Assembly (NCBI GenBank): GCA_022749755.1
Contig: CM040441.1
Coordinates: 11,099,475-11,163,474, forward strand
Direction: 5' to 3'
Origin: Azadirachta indica
Lineage: Eukaryota; Streptophyta; Magnoliopsida; Sapindales; Meliaceae
Length of the DNA stretch: 64,000 bases
Part shown: positions 39,126 to 50,849 of the stretch, one piece after another
Layout: every line of letters begins with the position of its first letter
Numbering within the stretch: the first letter of the stretch is position 1
The notes under the pieces: generated by a model
Told to the model about the DNA's origin: nothing
Seen by the model: the letters and a program-made list of their open reading frames with translations, nothing else
Database searches by the model: none
Made by a program: the position numbers and the translations under genes

Positions 39126-39899
39126 CCTAATTTCTAAAGAGAACAAAAATTATCAAGACAAGGAAGAAAGAACAGAACAAGGAGAAAGAGATTCTGTAAT
39201 TGTGTCTTGAATAAGACTAGATTTGAAGAAGAGGGTTGTCTTCACATATAGGAAGTGCTTCTTGTGTGAAAGAGGAAAGAGTGAGATTAATTTGGGAAAT
39301 GAATATTTTGTTTTAATTAACTTTTTGGAATCTTTCCTCGATCGATTCTGATTTTATTTTATTAGGAGATTTAATTTTTAGGGAATTAAAGCTTTTATTA
39401 GCATTTGATTTTGATGCTATAGATATTTTAATTGATCTTAATTTATTCAATTTATTAATTTGTAACTTTTAATTAAATTAAATTAGTCATGGTAGAACAT
39501 GTGTCCCTTCATTTAATAAAGAAGCATGCATAAGAATTAATAAATCAAAATCAAAAAATATGATGTGTTGCCCGGCACGGGAATTTGCAAACAAAAATAA
39601 TTACTATTCAAGCTATAGAATTAATTTATAATTAACAAAATTGCAAAACTAGAAATCAAAACCGATCACCTCAAAGATTAAATTTATAGAACATGTAAAA
39701 CGACTAAATTTAATGTTGGCATCGTTGTGTTTTTGTACAAAATATTAATTTATTAGGATATTTTATATTATATTATATATATATAGGATTTAATTTGGCT
39801 ATTAAAAATACTGAAATAGAAATTAATTAATCCAATTAACACAAATCAAAAACTGAATATATAAGATGTTAATGATCAGCTGTGCTGGTGATGGGTTAT
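39126..39899. other. GolS-A promoter and AT-rich spacer
   Basis: Apart from the candidate TATA box this is AT-rich DNA without recognised features up to the pseudogene remnant. Confidence 0.5.
39244..39251 (-). promoter_or_regulatory. Possible TATA box of galactinol synthase A
   Basis: CCTATATG on the minus strand ~120 bp before the ATG. The A-type remnant at 40455-40590 has TATATA-like sequence at the matching place. Confidence 0.4.
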
Positions 39900-40440
39900 A
39901 CTCAAACAAAGTAATTGAAGTAGAGATTGAGCCGGCGGCGAGCCCATGTCCTCGGATTCCCACGGCACTTTATCCGGACACTGCTGGCAGTATCGGATTC
40001 GGATCTTGTATTGCAAGCAGCCATGCAGCTACATATACTCCATGATTTATCGGTTCTCGCAGAAACAGTCCGCAACAGCATATATAAAAAAAGCCATTCG
40101 ATCGATCGGTAAACTGGGAAGTTAGATGATCAATATATATTCATTAATTATGTTGTCCAACACTAGCATGTCAACGTCAGATGACGAGAGGGTATGCAGA
40201 ATTGGCCTTCCTTGATTAATGAAACTCTTGGCTAAATTAAGCCACATAATCTCCGCCTTCTTCGGCATGTTGGATTTTTCTTTTATTTCAGATATTATAA
40301 TATAAGACATGTCTGAAAACTATGTAAGAACAAGAGCTCGCTAGATCTGAGATGTTTTGCGAGGAGAGTTTGCTAGATATATATATATATATATATATAT
40401 AATAAACATGGGAAATGGAGGTGAAAATGGTAGGAGGATA
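39900..40440 (-). pseudogene. Galactinol synthase remnant, B-type
   Basis: Minus-strand similarity to GolS gene B in three blocks: the promoter side at 40405-40435 (AAACATGGGAAATGG and GGTGAAAATG match 43281-43305), the start region at ~40175-40315 (a 62-codon frame beginning MSYIIISEIKEKSNMPKKAE beside MSFAEQQPIEKSDMPRRAYV), and part of exon 2 at ~39925-40105 (CACTGCTGGCAGTATC and TTCTCGCAGAAACAGTCC match). Intron 1, exons 3-4 and the catalytic DGD are missing. The TATA region has been replaced or expanded by an (AT)n tract at 40378-40400. Confidence 0.88.
40378..40400. repeat. (AT)n microsatellite
   Basis: Eleven AT units at the place where the functional GolS-B promoter has its TATA box. 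Confidence 0.9.
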
Positions 40441-40454
40441 AATTATACACACCC

Positions 40455-40590
40455 TCTTAGCAGACATCCTAAAGAGATCAAATTGTTACGACAAAGAACA
40501 AATTAAGAGCAAATATTCGTAGTCCCCAGAATAAGAACACTAGATTTGATGAAGAGGGGTTGTCTTCGTATATAAGAGAGCAAAGAGTAC
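40455..40590 (-). pseudogene. Galactinol synthase remnant, A-type 5' end
   Basis: Matches the start codon region and 5' UTR of GolS gene A: TTAGCAG(A/T)CATCCTAA, AACACTAGATTTGA/AGACTAGATTTGAAG, GAAGAGGGGTTGTCTTC. On the minus strand only the first few codons (MSAKR, beside MTANR) remain before similarity ends, where the B-type remnant begins. A second, separate duplication event truncated right after the start. Confidence 0.78.
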
Positions 40591-41446
40591 TGATATAGAT
40601 TAGGTTATTTTTTAAAGATAGTTTAAATACATGAACCTGGTGTAGAATCATGCATGTTGAACATAAAAATTTATATTACACCATAAACAAAATTATCTGA
40701 AAACCCGTCGTCCCAAATGAAAATGTCAGTATCCAAAAAATTTTAAGAAAAAAAAAAAGGTGATCTTAGGGTTCGCCCTCATTTAATTAAGAAGCATGCA
40801 AGCATAAAGAATTGAATCAAAATATAAAGAGCATGACTATAAGATTAGTTTAAAATTAAAAAAATTGCGAGTTATTTGACTAATCTAACAATGAAATCAT
40901 GGTATTTTGTTTTGTTTTGTTTTGTTTTGTTTTAAGAAAATGGTGACATATATATTGAGACAGAGTGAATGAAAAGACATATACCTTAAAACAAAATGCC
41001 ACCTCCAAAATTAAATTTTTAGAAATAAAAGGACAAAATTTAATTGATATATGTAGTATCTTTTAACAAAATATTAATTTAATATCCATTTTTGTATTTC
41101 TTTCAAGGCAGTATCGGATTTGGCTATTAATTTTGAACTTGTACATAAATCTCGATCTCGTTATGATTACGTAGTTTGTGGCTGTGAAAGTTGGGGACCA
41201 TTTTAGGACATCAAGTATGATTTCTCGAAATTCCGTTTTCCCGAGAAAATGTTCCGCGGAGAGAACACTCAACCACACAGACAAAGTAGAACAAATTTAT
41301 TAAAGCAAACAGAAACCAAATATTCTTGCTTTATTTATTTCCAATACCGTTTCAGACCATCGGAAATGATAGCATCGAACACAAACATTAAATAAAAGAC
41401 ATAAGTTAGCTATATATTGTATATATTTATTAATATATATAATTAT
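40591..41446. other. Spacer before galactinol synthase B
   Basis: AT-rich, with a (TTTTG)n microsatellite at 40905-40934. A 73-codon minus-strand frame at 41063-41284 has no recognisable similarity. The right end includes the GolS-B 3' UTR. Confidence 0.5.
40905..40934. repeat. (TTTTG)n microsatellite
   Basis: Five to six consecutive pentanucleotide units. Confidence 0.9.
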
Positions 41447-43169
41447 TTAAGCTGCAGATGGAGCAGTTCTCTGTTGAACGACGCCGTCCTCCGTCAGCGC
41501 CGCCATCAACAGTGATCCAAGCTTTTCATTGTTCGCCGCAACGGCATTCTTGTAATCCAGAGACTCGTCTTCATAAATATCCCACCATTTTTTGACCAGC
41601 AATTTTATGTCATTTCTGTCCATGTTTTCTTCCTTTCCTGTGTACCTCCATGGCTTCGATCCCTGTAAATTTATTGCATAAAAAATCTTAATACTAAGGT
41701 TTCTTTTATTAATTTAAAATGTGAATAGACGTAAAATCTGAAGAAAGTCGTCTTACAGCAGCACAATAGTGAACGACTTTCACTTTATCGACCTCGACGT
41801 TTTCAGGATGGCGCCAGAGCATAGCCAAAACAAGGTTGTAGACGGGAGGAATTGGCTTGTAAACATCCTTAAAATACATGTTCAGGAAATCCTGAAAGCC
41901 GAACACAAATCAAAAACTCAATAATTTTTCTTTTTAAGAAGAAATTAAATTCGGCTGCGGATATTAGCTATAGGGTTTAATTAACAATTTTATTACCTGC
42001 TCAGCGAATGAAGTTGGAGGAGTGATTTTGAGGGTTTCCAAGAGATCAAAATAAGTGGAGAGATTGGGCTCAAAGACGAACATGCCAGCGTTGAAGTATA
42101 GAGGCGGCGGGGGGCCCATGTTTTCCGGCCATTGCACTTTCTCCGGGCACTGCTGGCAGTATCCGATCTTGTACTGCGGCGAGCTAGTCCATGTTTTCTC
42201 GCAGAAACAGTCCATAACAGCATAAAAGTAGCCTTCGGGGGCATCGAAGAGATGATCAATATTGTCGAACACTTGTATATCCCCGTCCAAGTATATCATC
42301 TTGTCATACTCCACAAACTTAAAAAAAAATGAAATAAAATAAGTTAACAGGATTGAATAAGTAGATGTGAAATCTAATAAAAATTAAGAACAAAGCGAAA
42401 AAATCTTAATTCTAACCTCATATTAATGAAATCGTTAATACTATTATTAGTATTAATATCAAGTTTAATATAAACAACAAATATAGAAATATATGGTTGG
42501 AAAACAAGAAAAATGAAAGGCAAACGTAGAATGGGCAATTTCAGATATAAGTAAAATGACAAAAATTTATAAACAATGTTATTGATGATAATTTCTGTTG
42601 CTATAGCACTAGAAATAATGACTTTATTTGCAATACACGTGGACAATGATGCCACTATAAACAAGACACGTTCAAAATTTGCATGGAGTGTTATTAAACA
42701 TATGAGAAAATATGATCGGTAAAATAACAATGGCTGATAGTACAAACGTAAAAATACGATTTTAATTGTAAGTAGCCAAAAAAAACACTGATTAATAGAA
42801 TTAATTTGCACAAAATTCTCAGCTTATTATTAATATTAATATTAATATAGGTTTAGCTACCTCCCAAATGCGAAGCTTTGAGTAGTTGATGACATAGTAA
42901 GCCATAGCAAACTCCGTCTGATTTTCCGGCGGATACACAGGCTCAATCTCCCGGACAATACATCCCTGAGACTCGAGAATCTGGCGGTGCTCCTCCGGGA
43001 CGTCCGGCAGAATCGCAACGACGAGAGGATATGCAGCGTTAGCCTTCCTTAAACCCTTGGCTAAACCCACAACCCCTTTCACGTAATCTCCATTGCCGGC
43101 CAGAAAAGTGACGTATGCCCTTCTGGGCATGTCGGATTTCTCTATTGGTTGTTGTTCAGCGAAAGACAT
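41447..43169 (-). CDS. Galactinol synthase B
   Basis: Four exons on the minus strand: 42861-43169, 41997-42317, 41757-41891, 41447-41662; 326 residues, all GT-AG at the same positions as gene A. It starts MSFAEQQPIEKSDMPRRAYV. GT8 motifs: VAILPDVPEEHR, MIYLDGDIQVFDNIDHLF (DGD 114-116), CFCEKTW, YFNAGMFVFEPNL, SFAEQDFLN, HYCAAGSKPWRYTG, and terminal APSAA. Catalytic elements are complete, so it should make galactinol from UDP-galactose and myo-inositol. Intron 1 (42318-42860) is longer than that of gene A (340 bp). The promoter has a good TATA box and several ACGTG elements, suggesting ABA/stress control (inference). The N-terminal extension before MPRRAY is longer than in gene A. Confidence 0.96.
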
Positions 43170-43272
43170 GTCTGAAGAAGATTATGTAAGAACGAAGAGG
43201 GAAAAGAGGTAAGAAGAGATTTTGTCTTGAATTGAAGATTGGATGATGATCTTGTGAAGAGAGTTAGGTCTC

Positions 43273-43282
43273 TTTATATAAA
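43273..43282 (-). promoter_or_regulatory. TATA box of galactinol synthase B
   Basis: TTTATATAAA about 105 bp before the start codon at 43169, in the expected place for a plant core promoter. Confidence 0.75.
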
Positions 43283-43371
43283 CATGGGAAATGGGGGTGA
43301 AAATGCAAAAGAGAAGAATTTTTGTGGGGGCCGAGTTTCATTTTCCGATTCCACAGTTGCCCATTCAATAA

Positions 43372-43691
43372 ACGTGGCATGCAAATGATTTGACGTCGTT
43401 TCTTTTAGGAGGTTACACTTGCCTCTTTGAGCATGTGACACATGACATAGACACAAGTTTAAGAATCGTTAATGGCTTCGATTGGTGCCACGTGAGATCA
43501 TAAATTGGCCGATTTCATCGACGGTTGTGCTTGAGTTTTGATGGGATTCTTATCACCTCTGTGGGCGGTGGTAGAAATAAACCCTACTTCTGGAAGTAAA
43601 ATAGTATAAAGCTTGAGAATGAAATCATGCATGCCACGCATCCATTTGATTCAAGGTGGAGACCACAAAAAGTTTTTGTGGGTAACACGTG
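43372..43691 (-). promoter_or_regulatory. Three ACGTG (ABRE/G-box-like) elements upstream of galactinol synthase B
   Basis: ACGTGGC at 43372-43378, CACGTG at 43489-43494 and CACGTG at 43686-43691, roughly 200-520 bp upstream of the start codon. Such elements bind bZIP factors of the ABF/AREB group, which are known regulators of drought- and ABA-induced galactinol synthases in other plants. Function here is inferred. Confidence 0.55.
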
Positions 43692-45558
43692 TCACAATAT
43701 CTATGCTTCATTGTTGATGATGAAATATTGCATGTTTAGGGTTAAGAAGACTGTTAATTGCTTTCGGGAAACAAAAAATATGTTTCCATAAAACATGTTG
43801 CAAACCATGAAATAGCATCAATTTGAGGGATTTGTTACGCCAGTTTCCTTTTTTTTTTTTTTTTTTTGAAAGGCACTAGTTTCCTTCTTTGATCATTGAT
43901 TAGTGGAAAGAAAAACTAAAATAAAAACTTTAATGTTTGACTGAAATTTGAGTAAATCCAATCAAGATATCAAGATCTAAATATTGTAAAGATTTTGTTT
44001 AATTTCGTAATTTATTGAAGATATTCTATATGTATAAGTACTTAATATTAGCTTATTCATTTGTAGATCTTGAATATTAATTACTTTATCCTCCATATAA
44101 TTTGATACTACGAACATGTACAATTAGATAAACCGTATTTTGAACATATTTGAGAGTGTTTTTATTTTTAAAAACATTTTCAAACTATGAAGAACACTCG
44201 TACAATCCATGTATTTTTTCTAAAAAAGTATTTAGCTAGAATAAACTATTATTTTCTTTTAAATTAGTGGGAGAAAGGAAACAGGAGTTTAAAGAATACC
44301 CATTATTATTGAAAGTGCTTCTAAACAAAGCACTTGCAAAATATATAATAGGACTTTTTGTGAGAAATTCCACCGTGCATATAAGGTCGAAGTCAAAACT
44401 TAATACCTTGAGCAGTTCAAATGAAGTTTGGATTGGGAAGAAATTGCTGGGTGTAGAAGTGATTGGAGAAAAAATTGTTCCACACGATTCAAACACTACA
44501 GTGTAGAGAATGCATGCATGAATGAATAATCCAATATATATTGCATTATTGTTGAGGATATTAAAAAGTATATCATCTTTACAAAAAAGATGAAGACATA
44601 AATATGCACCCATTCATATGTCGTTTACTACAGCTCACAAAAGCACTTTTGGAACTATATATTACATCAAAAGCACTTTTATTAAGACCCGAAACAATAA
44701 TATATATCAACCATCTAGATTTCGTATCAAAGTATGCTTATAATTATCGTATTTTTATTTACTTGTAAAAATGCAATAAGTAGAATACCTTTATTCTAAA
44801 AGTATTTTCACTTCATTGAATTGATTATTTTATTTCACGATTATTATGAATAATTTCCCTATTCCGAAACTAAAGTTGTATCGTTAAAGATATAGTTTTC
44901 CACTTAAATCTTAATTAAATATTCTCCTAATATTAAAATACAAAAAATTATTGATAATTTACGGAATATTTTTCTAATGACGATGGTGACAATGAAGATG
45001 ATGAATAATGCGATGTATCTTGCATATACATACAAAATAGTTACACAAAAATTGTCAGAAAGTTAAATACTATGCACATAAATAACTTATTAATATATAA
45101 AATTGTCAAAAAAGTAAGAAAAAGATAAAAGGAACAGGCTTTTATTTTACTTTATTTTTATTTTTATTAATACTTTTGATAGAAATATCAATTTGAATAT
45201 TATTTTTGATATATTCCAATATGTTTGGACACGGATATCCTACTTATATATGAAAACAAGTGTCATAAAAGGTGACAAGGAATTAGAATCTAGCAAATTA
45301 TATATATATATATATATATATTGAAAGGGAAAATGCAGAGAATAAGAAGAAGCAAGAACCTTTACTTATTTGCTAAGGAATTAATGCTTCATATGGGAAG
45401 TAAATGTGTATATCATCACTTATTTGAATTGGGAATATTGAGCATTCTTTTGATTTGAGTGATAGAGATGAACTGAAAATGATAGTGTTTGTTGTTAGTA
45501 TATATGTGTGATAATTCTTATTTCAATTACTATATATTTTAAAAATTATCAGATAATT
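43692..45558. other. AT-rich gene-poor DNA
   Basis: No gene recognised. Contains a T-run (43851-43867) and a (TA)n tract at 45299-45321. An open frame at 44267-44506 has no recognisable similarity. Confidence 0.5.
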
Positions 45559-45694
45559 CACAATTACAAATAAATGAATATACAAACATACCTACAACGA
45601 TAATAACAAAGATACAAATTTTACTTTCAAACACAATTACAAATAAATGAATATTCATATATACGGTAATAATAGAGATACAAATTTTATGTAT
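45559..45694. repeat. Imperfect tandem duplication, ~73 bp period
   Basis: CACAATTACAAATAAATGAA occurs at 45559 and again at 45632; both copies continue with ATAATA and GATACAAATTTTA. The second copy ends at the insertion point of the MITE that follows. Confidence 0.8.
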
Positions 45695-45899
45695 AGGCAG
45701 GATCAATAGTCCTTTGTTTGTACACAATTTTTTATATTAAATGTAAGCCGTTGAATTTATACACATTCAATGGTTAAAATTACATCTGACTATGTAATTA
45801 ATATATGTATCATATTTAATTTCAACCGTTCAATATGTTATATTTTTTACATTTGATGTACAAAATTGTATAAAAAAAAAGAGTCCTTGATCCTATCCC
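45695..45899. mobile_element. 205 bp MITE, Mutator-like (9 bp target duplication)
   Basis: The ends form a ~45-50 bp imperfect terminal inverted repeat: the left end reads AGGCAGGATCAATAGTCCTT and the reverse complement of the right end reads GGGATAGGATCAAGGACTC; further in, ACAATTTTTTATATT / ACAATTTTGTACATC and AAATGTAA match. The element is flanked on both sides by TTTATGTAT (45686-45694 and 45900-45908), a perfect 9 bp duplication as made by Mutator-like transposases. No coding capacity. Confidence 0.82.
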
Positions 45900-45908
45900 T
45901 TTATGTAT

Positions 45909-47843
45909 TTATATAAATTAATATGATATTATTGTATTAATCACATATTTTATATTACTTGTTTTTCTCATAAAAATATAAGATATATAATAATAATACG
46001 AATCAATTTGTATAAAAATTTATATATATAATAGTTATATAATATATATTATATTATTTTTTTTTTTGTTGTTCCACTCAATAAAAATATTAATCAAGTA
46101 TTAATTAATATATATTTGAAGGTTTAAAAATTTTAAGTTGTAACTATAACAAGCTATGTTACAAGTTTAATGTCTTTTCTGTAACATAAAGAAAAAATTA
46201 TAATATTTAATAAGTAAAAAATTAAAGATTTATAAAATTTATAAGGATTGCTGCCAAAATCAAATGATACTAACTCGATAACCATTAAATTAACATGGTA
46301 TTAACATATATATATTCATATATTAATTTTTTTTATTCAAAATTGTATGTAAGTATTAGTAAAACTATATTTTTGTTACGTTATTGTCTAACTAAAATAT
46401 GGCTAGCTACTATAAAATTAAAATAATTATTAATGAAGTGTGATTAATCCTAAAGATGACAACAGATGTAGTTTTAGTGAATATCCGTCCGTATCCTATC
46501 TTGATGGATAAGATATGGATATTATAAAATAAGATATGAATAGAATATAGTGATATGCTATAATATCTGTATAAAGTATAGATAAAATATAAATATTTTA
46601 AAATATCCTATAGATATTATCATAAGATATCCATATTTTTCTTTTTTCTGATTAAATTATAAAAATGACGTTTTAAATTTAATATAAAATACCAATTATA
46701 AGTAACTCTAAATAATCCTAATCAAATAACTTTATAATTTTTTTTTTTTAATTTTAAATATGAAGTAATATTTACCATTTACAATCCCGTTCATCATTTT
46801 ATAATTTCCACTTTTTATGAAAGCAAATTATTTACATTAATTTTTTAATTGATATATATTGTTAGATTTTTTTTTGTCTTAATAACTAATGTAATTCAAA
46901 GTGCTAGATTTACTAATATTTAAGATTAAAAATAATTCAATATGATTTCAAAACATTTGAACCCTGTTATGATAGATTTAATGAAAGTAAGGTCACAAGT
47001 AAATATGTAATAAAAAAAATATTAGAATAAATAAAATAGTACTGATATTCTCAACTTTCAAAGTTATTGTAAAATTTATTTTCTTTCTTTATTTATTAAA
47101 ATATATTAAATTTTATAATATCTCATAAATTTAAAAAATACTTTTTTTTAAGCTCCAATGCTTTTATTTTTTTAATTAAAAATGATTAATTAAACTTTTT
47201 TAAATACATTCAATTAATCTGTAACAAATAAATTTTCACCCAATTTCATATTATAATTGATTTGTTTTTATAATCAATTTTCTCTATATATTTTTTTATC
47301 AATGTAAAATTCTGGTACACTTGTTAAAGAATAAAAGATTATTTATTTAATTTAATGTTTGAAAAAAAAATTATGTTAAATAGAAATTAAAAATTAGTGA
47401 AAGTAATAATAAATTAGAGTGTAAAGAGTGTTTAACATATATTTGTAATTTTAATTAGATAGATCTTGTTACAAGAAATAACAATAACATCACTCCAAAA
47501 AAAATAATAGATAAATTAAGCAAATAATTTGATAATATAATTAGCATAAAATGTACTTAAAAGCTTCTACTCCAAATACATTTTATATATAACAAACTAA
47601 TTATTTCAAGTGATAAAATGTCTGCACAAGAAATATATATAAATTCAATCTTCCTCGCATCAACTTAAAAATAAATATGTATAATTTATATTCATTCAAT
47701 ATATTTTTTTAAAAAAAATTATAATGCAAACTCTTGCAATTAGTGTCAATAAAATAGTTTATTATTTTAACTAAATAAATAGATTTTTTTAGCAGAGAAA
47801 AGGACATTATTGTAGACAATCAATTAACTAAAGGGAAAGCCAA
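45909..47843. other. AT-rich gene-poor DNA upstream of RPS1
   Basis: Very A+T-rich with many homopolymers. 46480-46660 contains many imperfect copies of GATAT(G/C)NATATT-like words. No coding region, RNA gene or defined transposon recognised. The RPS1 promoter must lie at the right end, but no clear TATA was chosen. Confidence 0.5.
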
Positions 47844-47945
47844 ATGTCCAAAAAGCCCCGCTTCCACGTTACCTTATCTAAGCCAAAACCCAACGAACGA
47901 ACCGAAGCTCGAAAACGCATAGAGATAAAAGAAAAGAGTGCAAAA

Positions 47946-48583
47946 ATGGCGTCTTTGGCTCAACAATTCACAGGTCTAAGATGCCCACCAATTTCACACA
48001 CTCGTCTCTCAAGAAGAAAACCCTTTTCCCATATTCAACAAATACTCGGGTGTACCAGAAGAAGAGTGATAGTTTCAGCAGTTGCAATATCAAATGCAGA
48101 GACTAGAGAGAGGGAAGAGCTGAAACAACTATTTGAAGAAGCTTATGAACGCTGTCGTACCGCCCCCATGGAAGGTGTTTCCTTCACTCTTGATGAGTTT
48201 CATGCCGCTCTTGAGAACTATGACTTCAATTCTGAATTGGGTACCAAGGTTTGTGCAAACAAAGTTTGTCTCTGTTTTGTCTTTTGTGGTGTCTCAAATT
48301 TTGATCTTTTTTGCTTTTCCAAATGGAATGAGAAGACAACGTGGGTTATGAATGAGAGTTTGTTGATGAATATGAGGGTAATAAATACTATTTTAGGTTT
48401 TGGTTTTACAAGCTTGTTCTTTTTGTTTGAAAATTGGAACTTTTTTTAGTGCTATGAAAATTGACTGGGAATGTGATTTCGTTTAGTAGTTTAGCTTAAA
48501 TTAGGAATTATTGTATTAATTGTTTTGAATTAGCTTCTTTTTTCCAAGTTTTATTTGGTTCTTTTTAATTTGTTCCTGAATTT

Positions 48584-48624
<41 letters not shown>

Positions 48625-50849
48625 TGTGACTGAGACTAGATAGTGTTGAGAATGTGAGTATACTAGTGGCCATGAGCTTGAATTATGAATTGCTACGTAA
48701 ATCAACTTTATTGACAGTGCAATTTTAAGTTTTTATCTTGACTTTGGATTTTTGGCTCCAAACTTGAGAGTGGGGATAAGTTTGAATAAGGAGTTTGTGT
48801 GAATTGCGATGTATCTGCCATTGGGCATGTAACTTTGAATTAAGATTTATTACTGAAACAATGGGACTTTTGAAGAATATATTAGCTTGTTGATTCAATA
48901 AGATGATTGTTCTCAATGGCCATTGAGGCATTCGACACATTTGAAACCATTTTAACTACTAGGTTTTCAAACTTTGGACTTACAAGGAAGACAAACCATT
49001 CATAAAACTGTTTGACAGGTCTGAAAGACCAAACTTGCAATGCATAACATCTAGCTGATTGTTTTTATGTACAATTCTTGCAGGTAAAGGGAACAGTTTT
49101 TTGCACAGATTCTCATGGGGCACTGGTTGATATTACTGCAAAGTCTTCTGCATATTTGCCTGTACAAGAGGCATGCATTCACAGAATTAAAAATGTGCAA
49201 GAAGCGGGTATAGTTCCTGGTTTAAGTGAGGAGTTTATAATTATTGGTGAAAATGAAGCTGATGATAGCTTGATCTTGAGCTTGCGGTCAATCCAGTATG
49301 AGCTTGCCTGGGAAAGATGTAGGCAGCTTCAAGCTGAGGATGTTGTTCTGAAGGGTAAGGTGGGTATTTGCATGCCTGCAATATTGTGTTTTACCTTATT
49401 TCCAGCATACGCTAGAGAGACCAAGGGATTTCTAGGTATCAGAAAACAGAAGTGTAATATATCTGTAGCTGATGATTTTCAAAGCGCTTGTTATTAATAT
49501 TTAGTTTTCCTAATTCGGCATTCTTCAGCCTACTCCAAAACTTTGTAGTTCTTTGCCCTTTGAAAGACTGATATATTTATATTTTTGCTTTCATGGAATA
49601 ATCATGTAGGTTGTCAGTGCCAACAAAGGTGGAGTGGTTGCTGAGGTAGAGGGCCTTCGTGGATTTGTTCCATTCTCTCAGATATCTTCGGTTAGTTCTT
49701 GATGTAGCTTGCCAATCATAATTGAGATATAGAACTTATTGTTTTGTTTGCAACTTTATCTTTATAATTTGTGCTGTACACAGGGTTTTCCCCACTCTGC
49801 ATTAGCACTGTTACATATAAAAGTTTGAAATTTTGTCTTAGCTGCATATGTATCTTAAACTCAAGTTTTTTCACTTTTCTTTCACGTGTATCAGAAATCA
49901 ACTGCAGAAGAGCTTCTGGGAAAGGATATTCCTCTAAAGTTTGTGGAAGTTGATGAGGAACAGTCTCGGCTTGTCCTCAGCAACCGCAAGGCCATGGCTG
50001 ACAGCCAGGCACAACTAGGAATTGGGTCCGTGGTCATTGGAACTGTACAGAGTCTGAAACCATATGGTGCCTTCATCGATATTGGTGGAATTAATGGTCT
50101 TCTTCATGTCAGTCAGATCAGTCATGATCGCGTCTCAGATATCGCCACTGTTCTTCAACCTGGGGATACTCTCAAGGCATGCCTATAAAACTTTTTGTCA
50201 GTTCTTTGCCAGAAGTTGTGCAAACTTAAGAAATTAAAGATTATTAATAAAGTTTCATGGTGTAGGTCATGATACTAAGCCATGATCGTGAGAGAGGCAG
50301 AGTAAGTCTTTCGACAAAGAAGTTAGAACCTACTCCAGGAGACATGATCCGCAACCCAAAACTTGTTTTTGAGAAGGTAATTTCTAATAAACTGACTTTG
50401 ACTCTATTCTATAATTCCAAGTTTGGCCATTATTGATTGGATAATAAGTTCAACTAGCGGAGTTAATGATCTGTTATCTTAATCTGGAGACTTATAATCC
50501 TATTTATGTTGTAATAACAGGCAGAGGAGATGGCGCAGACATTCAGGCAGAGAATTGCTCAAGCCGAAGCCATGGCTCGTGCAGACATGCTTAGATTTCA
50601 GCCTGAGGTACTGTCTCAGTTATTATATCCATAGCTAATGATTCCAAAAAATTGGAAGGAAAAATAGAAGTTGCCAAGCTTAGAAAACTACTACTGTAGA
50701 ATGAATTGGTGAACCTAATTGAATCTTCCTGCCATTTCCTTTTGCAGAGTGGCTTAACTCTTAGCTCTGATGGAATCCTGGGTCCACTTACATCTGACTT
50801 ACCGGCCGAAGGGTTAGATTTAAGTGATGTTCCCCTAGCCGCTGATTGA
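47946..50849 (+). CDS. Plastid 30S ribosomal protein S1
   Basis: Seven exons: 47946-48248, 49084-49359, 49610-49690, 49895-50176, 50266-50376, 50521-50607, 50748-50849; 413 residues, close to the plant family length (~416). Start at [15 protein letters not shown]; an in-frame ATG lies at 47844 but that stretch looks like 5' UTR. Ser/Arg-rich transit peptide to about residue 50, then three S1 RNA-binding repeats: first from [20 protein letters not shown], a degenerate second from [20 protein letters not shown], third from [20 protein letters not shown] with [11 protein letters not shown]. The protein recruits mRNA to the plastid ribosome. Six introns; the fourth has a GC donor (AAG|GCATGC at 50177) instead of GT, required because reading through meets TAA four codons later. 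Confidence 0.96.
48587..48621. repeat. (TA)n microsatellite in RPS1 intron 1
   Basis: About 17 uninterrupted TA units. Confidence 0.9.

Noticed and set aside
41215..41235. Heat-shock-element-like TTCTCGAA near the galactinol synthase cluster
   Set aside because: The third unit is out of phase and it lies near the 3' end of gene B, ~2 kb from gene A's start; chance is likely.
42374..42811. 145-codon minus-strand open frame
   Set aside because: It lies within intron 1 of galactinol synthase B and encodes only hydrophobic AT-driven sequence.
44267..44506. 79-codon open frame in AT-rich DNA (MGERKQEFKEYPLLLKVLLN...)
   Set aside because: No recognisable domain, antisense frame of similar length present; repeated AAGCACTTTT words nearby hint at an old repeat but no ends could be found.
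46480..46660. Dense GATATN-type words suggesting a satellite or MITE
   Set aside because: No consistent period, no inverted ends and no target duplication found; compatible with AT-rich slippage.
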